From: Pteria penguin
Taxonomy: Eukaryota; Mollusca; Bivalvia; Pterioida; Pteriidae
Direction: 5' to 3'
NCBI GenBank assembly: GCA_035048485.1
Contig: CM068583.1
Location: 70,498,231-70,562,230 of the forward strand
Length of the DNA: 64,000 nucleotides
The notes under the pieces were generated by a model. That model had not been told where the DNA came from and made no database searches. It saw only the letters and a list, made by a program, of their open reading frames with translations. Made by a program: the position numbers and the translations under genes. How positions within the stretch are numbered: position 1 is the first letter of the stretch; every line of letters begins with the position of its first letter. Below, one piece after another: positions 56,466 through 64,000 of the stretch.

Positions 56466-58085
56466 TGCACGACTATCGCTCTTCTGTGTTGCTGTGCTTG
56501 TCGTCTGTATTGCTGTATTTGTCGTCTGTATCTGTCGTCTGTATTGCTGTATTTGTCGTCTGTATGGCTGTATTTGTCGTTTGTATTGCTGTATCTGTCG
56601 TCTGTATTGCTGTATTTGTCGTCTGTATGGCTGTATTTGTCGTTTGTATTGCTGTATCTGTCGTCTGTATGGCTGTATTTGTCGTCTGTATTGTTTTATT
56701 TCTCGTCTATATGGCTGTATTTCTCGTCTGTATTACTGTATTTCTCGTCTTTATGGCTGTATCTGTCGTTTGTATGACTGTATTTGTCGTCTGTATTGCT
56801 GTATTTGTCGTCTGTATTGCTGTTTTTGTCGCCTGTAGGGCTGTATTTGTCGTTTGTATGTCTGTATTTGTCGTCTATATGGCTGTATTTGTCATCTATA
56901 TGGCTGTATTTCTCGCCTGTATTGCTGTTTTTTTGGTATGTATTGCTGTATTTGTCGTCTGTATGGCTGTATTTGTCGTCTGTATTACTGTATTTGTCGT
57001 CTGTATGTCGGTATTGCTGTATTTGTCGTCTGTTATACTGTATTTGTCGTCTGCATTACTGTATTTGTCGTCTGTATGTCAGTATTGCTGTATTTGTCGT
57101 CTGTATTGCTGTATTTGTCATCTGTCTGGCTGTATTTGTCGTCTATATGGCTGTATTTGTCGTCTGTATTGTTGAATGTGTGTTGTCGTCTGTATGGCTG
57201 TATTTGTCGTCTGTATTGCTGTATTTGTCGTCTGTATTCCTGTATTTGTCGTCTGTCTGGCTGTATTTGTCGTCTGTAAGGCTTTTTTTTATCGTCTTTA
57301 TTGCTGTATTTGTCGTCTGTCTGGCTGTATTTGTCGTCTGTATGTCTGTTTTTGTCGTCTGTATGTCTGTATTTGTCGTCTGTATTGCTGTATCTGTCGT
57401 CTGTATTGCTGTATTTGTCGTCTGTATTGCTGTATTTGTCGTCTATAGTGCTGTATTTTGTCGTCTGTATGGCTGTATTTGTCGTCTGTATTACTGTATT
57501 TGTCGTCTGTATGTCGGTATTGCTGTATTTGTCGTCTGTATTGCTGTATTTGTCGTCTGCATTACTGTATTTGTCGTCTGTATGTCGGTATTGCTGTATT
57601 TGTCGTCTGTATTGCTGTATTTGTCATCTGTCTGGCTGTATTTGTCGTCTATATGGCTGTATTTGTCGTCTGTATTGTTGTATGTGTGTTGTCGTCTGTA
57701 TGGCTGTATTTGTCGTCTGTTTTGCTGTATTTGTCGTCTGTATTGCTGTATTTGTCGTCTGTATTCCTGTATTTGTCGTCTGTCTGGCTGTATTTGTCGT
57801 CTGTAAGGCTTTTTTATCGTCTTTATTGCTGTATTTGTCGTCTGTATGGCTGTATTTGTCGTCTGTATGTCTGTATTTGTCGTCTGTATTGCTGTATCTG
57901 TCGTCTGTATTGCTGTATTTGTCGTCTGTATTGCTGTATTTGTCGTCTATAGTGCTGTATTTTGTCGTCTGTATGGCTGTATTTGTCGTCTGTCTGGCTG
58001 TATTTGTCGTCTGTATGTCTGTATTTGTCGTCTATATTGCTGTATTTGTCGTCTATATTACTATATTTCTCGTTTGTATCGCTGT
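56466..58085. repeat. 21 bp satellite, ~75 copies, with ~510-530 bp higher-order repeat
   Basis: Unit GTATTTGTCGTCTGTATTGC T; the third part varies (ATGGCT, ATTACT, ATTGCT, CTGGCT). Landmarks such as GTATGTCGGTATTGCTG, AAGGCTTTTTT and TGTGTTGTCGTC recur in the same order in about 57000-57460 and 57510-57960, so a ~510-530 bp block was duplicated. Stop codons are rare in plus frames, which gives 340, 344 and 249 residue hydrophobic frames. They share no start, domain or splice context. Confidence 0.93.
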
Positions 58086-58302
58086 ATTCGTCGTTGTTAT
58101 TTCCTGGACTCAAGCACTCGGTAACTCGATGAAATTATTGAAATGTACCGACATCACCGATAAAAAATCACATTGTGTACAAGATGACTGGAATATGTAC
58201 CGCGGTCCTTTACAGTACTCAGTAGCATCCATGACGTATTTAAGATATGGACTTAAAGCCCTGGTTTACTTGTGTGTAATATTAACCTATTTTCTCCACA
58301 TC

Positions 58303-58310
58303 TATATAAG
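58303..58310 (+). promoter_or_regulatory. TATA box candidate for the ShKT-domain gene
   Basis: TATATAAG about 200 bp before the ATG at 58508, in non-repetitive sequence right of the 21 bp array. A start about 30 bp downstream would give a ~175 base leader. A weaker TATATAC lies near 58426. The position is plausible; no transcript evidence. Confidence 0.45.
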
Positions 58311-58507
58311 TCGGAATAGAGCAGAGAGACGTTAACAAATGAAGAATTGCGAGTCCGTCCATGTTGATAAGGGTTCTCACTAGCGACTCTTGGAGAACGT
58401 GACAGCTGGTCTTATCTTATCTTACTATATACAGTGCTATTCAATTCTTACATTACCTCTCGCGCGGCCCAAGAAGAAGCAGGTCCCCGTTTGCATCAGG
58501 AACAAAC

Positions 58508-58655
58508 ATGTTATTATCTGTACTTTGTAGCAGTATTCTGCTAACAGCAGTATTATCAGCGCCCAGCTTACAGCGACGTACACCTCCGGTGTTTAATTTA
58601 TTTTTTGGTACCGCTCCGACCACGAGAGCTCCAGGTAGCGGAGGCATTAATCCTA
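58508..58655 (+). CDS. Secreted ShKT-domain protein, exon 1: signal peptide
   Basis: ATG in context AACAAACATGT. Codons read a short N-terminus and hydrophobic core (LLSVLCSSILLTAVLSA), a typical signal peptide with cleavage near residue 18, then a basic RR and a proline-, threonine-rich linker (TAPTTRAPGSGG). Ends CCT A|GTAAGT in phase 1, matching the acceptor phases of the next two exons. The product is predicted to be secreted. The minus-strand frame 58453-58647 is its shadow. Confidence 0.78.
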
Positions 58656-60678
58656 GTAAGTCACATAATCTCCCTACATCAGTATCATACCGCGCTAATA
58701 AAAACGCGAATTTTCACGGAATTTCATGATTTATTTTGGAAGATTTTCACCAGAGGACCTTGATTTCGCTGTGCCAAAGACAGGTTTTGTTTTTACGTTG
58801 TTTCCTAGATTATGAAATATTTGCAATACAATAATATCTTGGTTCTGACTTTAAATATGATTTAATGCTGTAATCTAAGAATTGAATGTTCTTCATATTG
58901 TTGGAGATTTACATTACGATTTGGATCTTGATAAATTGAGTGACATCCGGTGGGGCGTCATGACAACTAATCAAGATTGAGACGCTAATATACACCTCCA
59001 TAACAATAATCTGAATAACATCCATGTCATACATTGACAATCACTATTTTTAGGGGGGGGAAGGGGGTCTTTCACTCTTTAAACCTCCTGCTGTGTTTGT
59101 TGTCAAGCTCAGATTGCTAGGGAAGTAGCTTTATGTCTAAACTAGTACACTGAGGTATTTGGTGAAAAAGATACCGAGTACATAATACTATTTAAATCAT
59201 TGAGAAGATTGCATGTACATGTACAATATATACATACATATTCAAGTCGAAACGAGATAGTTCTAGATTAAAACTGCTATATACTTGTTTCATGTTAATG
59301 TTATACAGACGACGCGCATGTAGATATTGACGTAAGTAAATCAAATGTTGTAAAGTAAAAGACGTAATATAGATTTTGGTGATCTCTGTAATGATAAAAG
59401 CCAAATTTTGTTTACAAATAGTATTTATGACATTTTATGTTAAATTATTATATCGTAGTCACAGTTACTATCCATATGGTAGCGACCATATTGTGTGTAA
59501 ACAAAATTTATGTGTATTGGAGTTTTTGTGTATTCATGTAGGTCTGCTAACTTCCATGCTCACCGATTGTAGTCTGCTTGTTAACTTCCATGTTCGTTTA
59601 TATAACGGTCGGTCTGTTAACTTCCATGTACACGTATTGTAGTCTTCTTGTTGATTTCCGTGTTAAACTGTTACGCTCAGTCTGATGACTTCGATATTCA
59701 CACAGAATAGGAATAATTCTTGCGTTTTCGCAATGCTTATGAAAATTTTGAGGTATTAAACAATGAAAAAAGTTTCTAAAGAAGTGTACATATTAACAAC
59801 TTTCTAAAAAAAATAACTGAACTTAATATGAATATGAAGCAAAATCATGCTTGTACACAAATACGGTCGACAACGGGAGGTAACTCCAAATAACTTACTG
59901 TTTCCACCTATTGTGTACGTAGTCTGCTTGTGTTCACCTGTTACGGTCAGTCACTTAACTTTCATGTCCGCCTATTGTAGTCTGTTCGTTAACTTCAATT
60001 TATTCACCTGTTGCTGTTGGTCTGTTGACTTCCTTTTTTACCTGTTGTTGTCGGTCTGTTGACATCCATGTTCACATGTTACGGTCAGTCTGTTAACTTT
60101 CATGTTCACCTATTGTAGTCTGCTTTTTAACTTCAGTGTGTTCACCTATTGCTGTCGGTCTGTTAATTTTCATGCTCATCTATTATAGTTGGCCTACAAA
60201 GATAATCAATCTGAGCTTTTCATCACAAACAGATCTTTTGTGTACGCGTATCATATTACAATATTATATTATGTATAATATTATAGAAAAAAATCAAGCC
60301 GGCGTGGCCAAGTGGTATCGCGCTCGCCTCCTGATCGGTAGGCGTGTTTCGAGTTCCACCCTGGTCATGCCGGTGTCCTGTTTTTCGGATGAGACAGTAA
60401 ATACTGAGGCCCCGTGTCGTTGTATGCATGGCAAGATCCCTAACTGCTTTGGGTGGGTCCGTTGCAAAGGTCAAAATTTGTATGCCCCGCATCAGGCAGG
60501 TGCCGTCAGTCACCATATACGTGAAATATTCGTTAAACAAAAATCAATCAATAAATCAATCAATAGAAAAAAGTCTGCAAAGATGTATTTTTTTTCTCTA
60601 GGATATGGATTTATTGAAGGTTATATGTGTAGCTAGTTTTATTTGTGTGTATTTAAACTTGTTGATGTTCATGGATAG
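58656..60678. repeat. Intron 1 of the ShKT gene, with a degenerate ~50-60 bp repeat
   Basis: About 59540-60195 holds many diverged copies of GTCTGTTAACTTCCATGTTC ACCTATTGTAGTCTGCTTG. A V-SINE follows at 60296. 58740-59530 is unique AT-rich sequence with nothing recognised. Frames at 59376-59642, 59847-60062 and 60136-60636 lie in repeats and are not genes. Confidence 0.7.
60296..60565 (+). mobile_element. V-domain tRNA-derived SINE, with ATCA-type tail
   Basis: tRNA-like head with A box TGGCCAAGTGG (60305-60315) and B-box-like GTTTCGAGTTCC (60346-60357). Then TTTTTCGGATGAGACAGTAA ATACTGAGG (V core) and GATCCCTAACTGCTTTGGGT GGGTCCGTTGC, ending in a short AATCAATCAATAAATCAATC tail. Same core as the SINE at 48984. 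No anticodon function is claimed: the head is a SINE promoter, not a tRNA gene. Confidence 0.88.
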
Positions 60679-60789
60679 ATTGCAAAGACACATTGGACAA
60701 TTGCGTCCAGTTTGGTAAGTCTTCCTGCCAGGAGCCTTACCTACAATGGGCCAAGGATTACTGTCCAGCTTACTGTGGAATCTGTCAGG
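60679..60789 (+). CDS. Secreted ShKT-domain protein, exon 2: first ShKT domain
   Basis: Acceptor GGATAG, donor G|GTATGT, phase 1 at both ends. It encodes a ShKT (SXC) domain with six cysteines in the family order C-x6-C-x7-C-x11-C-x3-C-x2-C (CKDTLDNC, then FGKSSC, then YLQWAKDYCPAYCGIC). ShKT domains form three disulphides and occur in invertebrate secreted proteins of many roles (shell matrix, peptidase, tyrosinase and venom-type proteins); no potassium channel activity can be inferred. One exon equals one domain. Confidence 0.88.
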
Positions 60790-60964
60790 GTATGTACGAT
60801 AACGAATTCTTTTTAAACATTCAAAAGGTCAAATTTAAAAATCAAAATCAAAACATTAATAATAGGCACATCTGTCTATTTATATACCAGTACGATTAAG
60901 TAAAACATAACACAACACATAAGAAGAAACATGAATGAGATATTACAGATTATTGTTTTGATAG
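60790..60964. other. Intron 2 of the ShKT gene
   Basis: 175 bases, AT-rich, with a branch-like TTGATAG just before the acceptor. Confidence 0.6.
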
Positions 60965-61099
60965 GACCACCCACAACAGCTCCACCGTGTGTAGACAAAC
61001 TGCGAGATTGTGATGCTTACGGGCAACAAGTCTGCAGTGATCCTAAGTACGAACCGTGGGCCAACGAAAACTGCCGATATTACTGTAGGAAATGCGTAG
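60965..61099 (+). CDS. Secreted ShKT-domain protein, exon 3: second ShKT domain
   Basis: Acceptor TGATAG, donor G|GTAAGT, phase 1 at both ends. A short PPTTAPP linker, then the second six-cysteine ShKT domain: CVDKLRDC, GQQVC, YEPWANENCRYYCRKC. The two domains share spacing (C-x6-C-x7-C-x12 or x11-C) and the W-A-x-x-x-C pattern, so duplicated modules are likely. The gene continues: no stop occurs before the donor. Further exons are off the window, since the satellite from 61395 onward has none. Confidence 0.88.
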
Positions 61100-61394
61100 G
61101 TAAGTACTTTCCCTCTCGTCTTATGTTAAATACAGTAATGACAATCGACGGTCTAGGTAGGTAACAGAACTTGATCTCTGTTTTAGACTTTTATTCTATG
61201 TGGATCTTGTAGGTATGCAATATATTTAGAAATATTATTTTATTCGTTATGATCAATACCTGATAGATTTGGGGCCTAGTTATCATGGTGTCTTCTACAA
61301 AATTAACCTTTGGTCATGGTGTTTGCGCTTAATTTACTTACATATAGCTGATTACATATAGCTGATTACGACAAGAGTATTTATCAAAGTTTAT
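61100..61394. other. Start of intron 3 of the ShKT gene
   Basis: Unique AT-rich stretch. CATATAGCTGATTACATATA GCTGATTAC near 61340 is a small direct repeat. Confidence 0.55.
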
Positions 61395-64000
61395 TGCCGT
61401 ATTTGACCGTGATATTGTACACGGCGGTAACCACTAGGCAGAGGATTGTCACTCCCCAGTGATAGTTTGATGCCGTATTTGACCGTGATATTGTACACGG
61501 CGGTAACCACTAGGCAGGGGATTGTCACTCCCCAGTGATAGTTTTATGCCGTATTTGACCGTGATATTCTACACCGCGGTAACCACTAGGCAGGGGATTG
61601 TCACTCCCCAGTGATGGTTTGATGCCGTATTTGACCGTGATATTGTGCACGGCGGTAATCACTAGGCAGAGGATTGTCACTCCCCAGTGATAGTTTGATG
61701 CCGTATTTGACCGTGATATTGTACACGGCGGTAACCACTAGGCAGGGGATTGTCACTCCCCAGTGATGGTTTGATGCCGTATTTGACCGTGATATTGTGC
61801 ACGGCGGTAATCACTAGGCAGAGGATTGTCACTCCCCAGTGATAGTTTGATGCCGTATTTGACCGTGATATTGTACACGGCGGTAACCACTAGGCAGGGG
61901 ATTGTCACTCCCCAGTGATAGTTTTATGCCGTATTTGACCGTGATATTGTACACGGCGGTAACCACTAGGCAGGGGATTGTCACTCCCCAGTGATAGTTT
62001 TATGTACATGGCGGTAATCACTAGGCAGAGGATTGTCACTCCCCAGTGATAGTTGGATGCCGTATTTGACCGTGATATTGTACACGGCGGTAACCACTAG
62101 GCAGGGGATTGTCATTCCCCAGTGATAAATTTATGCCGTATTAGACCGTGATATTGTACACAGCGGTAACCACTAGGCAGGGGATTGTCACTCCCCAGTG
62201 ATGGTTTGATGCCGTATTTGACCGTGATATTGTACACGGCGGTAACCACTAGGCAGGGGATTGTCACTCCCCAGTGATAGTTTTATGCCGTATTAGACCG
62301 TGATATTGTACACGGCGGTAATCACTAGGCAGGGGATTGTCACTCCCCAGTGATGGTTTTATGCCGTATTAGACCGTATTATTGTACACGGCGGTAACCA
62401 CTAGGCAGGGGATTGTCACTCCCCAGTGATAGTTTGATGCCGTATTTGACCGTGATATTGTACACGGCGGTAACCACTAGGCAAGAGATTCTCACTCCCC
62501 AGTGATAGTTTTATGCCGTATTAGACCGTGATATTGTACACGGCGGTAACCACTAGGCAGGGGATTGTCACTCCCCAGTGATAAATTTATGCCGTATTTG
62601 ACCGTGATATTGTACACGGCGGTAATCACTTATCAGGAGATTGTCACTCCCCAGTGATAGTTTTATGCCGTATTAGACCGTGATATTGTACACGGCGGTA
62701 ACCACTAGGCAGGGGATTGTCACTCCCCAGTGATAGTTTGATGCCGTATTTGACCATGATATTGTACACGGCGGTAACCACTAGGCAGGGGATTGTCACT
62801 CCCCAGTGATAGTTTGATGCCGTATTTGACCGTGATATTGTTCACGGCGGTAACAACTAGGCATGGGATTGTCACTCCCCAATGATAGTTTGATGCCGTA
62901 TTTGACCGTGATATTGTACACGGCGGTAATCTCTAGGCAGGGGATTGTCACTCCCCAGTGATAGTTCGATGCCGTATTTGTCCATGATATTGTACACGGC
63001 GGTAACCACTAGGCAGGGACTTGTCAGTCCCCAGTGATAGTTTCATGCCGTATTTGACCGTGATATTGTACACAGTGGTAACCACTAGGCAGGAGATTGT
63101 CACTCCCCAGTGATAGTTTGATGCCGTATTTGACCGTGATATTGTACACGGCGGTAACCACTAGGCAGGGAATTGTTACTCCCCAGTGATAGTTTAATGC
63201 CGTATTAGACCATGATATTGTACACGGCGGTAACCTCTAGGCAGGAGATTGTCACTCCCCAGTGATAGTTTTATGCCGTATTTGACCGTGATATTGTACA
63301 CGGCGGTAATCACTAGGCAGGGGATTGTCACTCTCCAGTGATGGTTTTATGCCGTATTTGATTCTGATATTGTACACGGAGGTAACCACTAGGCAGGGGA
63401 TTATCACTCCCCAGTGATGGTTTTATGCCGTATTTGACCGTGATATTGTACACGGCGGTAATCACTAGGCAGAGGATTGTCACTCCCCAGTGATAGTTTG
63501 ATGCCGTATTTGACCGTGATATTGTACACGGCGGTAACCACTAGGCAGGGGATTGTCACTCCCCAGTGATGGTTTTATGCCGTATTTGACCGTGATATTG
63601 TACACGGCGGTAATCACTAGGCAGGGGATTGTCACTCCCCAGTGATGGTTTTATGCCGTATTTGATTCTGATATTGTACACGGCGGTAATCACTAGGCAG
63701 GGGATTGTCACTCCCCAGTGATAGTTTTATGCCGTATTAGACCGTGATATTGTACACGGTGTTAATCACTAGGCAGGGGATTGTCACTCCTCAGTGATAG
63801 TTTGATGCCGTATTTGACCGTGATATTGTACACGGCGGTAATCATTAGGCCGGGGATTGTCACTCCCCAGTGATAGTTTGATGTCGTATTTGACCGTGAT
63901 ATTGTACACGGCGGTAACCACCAGGCAGGGGATTGTCACTCTCCAGTGATAGTTTAATGTCGTATTTGACCGTGATATTGTACACGGCGGTAATCACTAG
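61395..64000. repeat. 76 bp satellite, ~34 copies, cut by right edge
   Basis: Unit TAGTTTGATGCCGTATTTGA CCGTGATATTGTACACGGCG GTAACCACTAGGCAGGGGAT TGTCACTCCCCAGTGA. It holds two small palindromes: CCGTG ... CACGG around ATATTGTA, and GGGGA ... TCCCC around TTGTCAC. Variants ACCACT/ATCACT, CAGGGG/CAGAGG, TTTGAC/TTAGAC and GATAGTTT/GATGGTTT recur in blocks. One copy near 62000 is truncated. It runs through the intron after exon 3 of the ShKT gene. Confidence 0.94.

Noticed and set aside
45925..58085. Unit lengths all multiples of three in 45.9-58.1 kb as a sign of coding selection
   Set aside because: The 53.2 kb array has 41 and 42 bp units and the 55.2 kb array a 53 bp unit, so the pattern does not hold.
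56426..58335. Hydrophobic repeat protein (340/344 residues) from the 21 bp array
   Set aside because: Unit length is a multiple of three and stop-poor in several frames at once; sequence is in a satellite with higher-order duplication. Kept only as a low-interest finding for the unique C-terminal part.
60296..60370. Functional tRNA gene
   Set aside because: A/B-box-like sequences lead into a V-SINE body and a simple repeat tail; the B box has an extra base and the acceptor stem does not pair.

Overview
This is a eukaryotic window, most likely from a bivalve mollusc. It has GT-AG introns, a PARP14-like gene and ShKT-type secreted modules. Non-coding DNA dominates: V-domain tRNA SINEs, Penelope-like reverse transcriptase remains, many minisatellites, and dispersed repeats of a type common in bivalve DNA. 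The species cannot be read from the sequence alone. Most long open frames are reading frames through tandem repeats, not genes.

Genes. (1) From about 1.9 to 20.3 kb, nine + strand exons join in one consistent frame (609 residues visible, 5' end missing). They give the C-terminal part of a PARP14/PARP15-like mono-ADP-ribosyltransferase: macrodomain, KH-like region, WWE domain and ART catalytic domain with an H-Y-L triad. (2) From about 58.3 kb to beyond 61.1 kb, a TATA-type promoter, a signal-peptide exon and two ShKT-domain exons form the 5' part of a secreted cysteine-rich protein, probably continuing past the right edge. All exons of this second gene end in phase 1.

Mobile DNA. The PARP introns hold a Penelope-like element copy (7.8-9.8 kb, minus), a second piece of its 3' tail (19.6-19.85 kb), a V-SINE relic and several MITEs. 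A block from 24.6 to 37.3 kb holds dispersed elements with hairpin heads and hairpin tails. Some contain expanded internal monomers, and one is split by a second Penelope-like copy (32.05-33.3 kb). A three-layer nest lies at 47.6-49.3 kb: an outer MITE-like element with a 924 bp foldback element (8 bp target duplication) and a V-SINE inside it.

Tandem arrays lie at 0-0.8, 11-11.8, 14.5-17.5 (interrupted), 34.9-37.2, 39.7-40.35, 41.1-41.5, 42.7-45.1, 45.9-47.5, 49.9-51.1, 53.2-54.05, 55.2-56.1, 56.5-58.1 and 61.4-64.0 kb.

Most notable observations: (a) several unrelated-looking dispersed families share one terminal grammar, a motif X followed by its inverted copy at the head, the inverted copy again near the tail, and a CTCTTGTT-like end; (b) the 36 bp satellite at 45.9-47.5 kb lies inside, and appears to have grown out of, a decayed Penelope-like RT reading frame; (c) two ultra-short (43 and 24 bp) inverted-repeat insertions with 7 bp target duplications are shown by comparison with an empty-site paralogue in the same window. 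No CRISPR array, rRNA or functional tRNA gene was seen.
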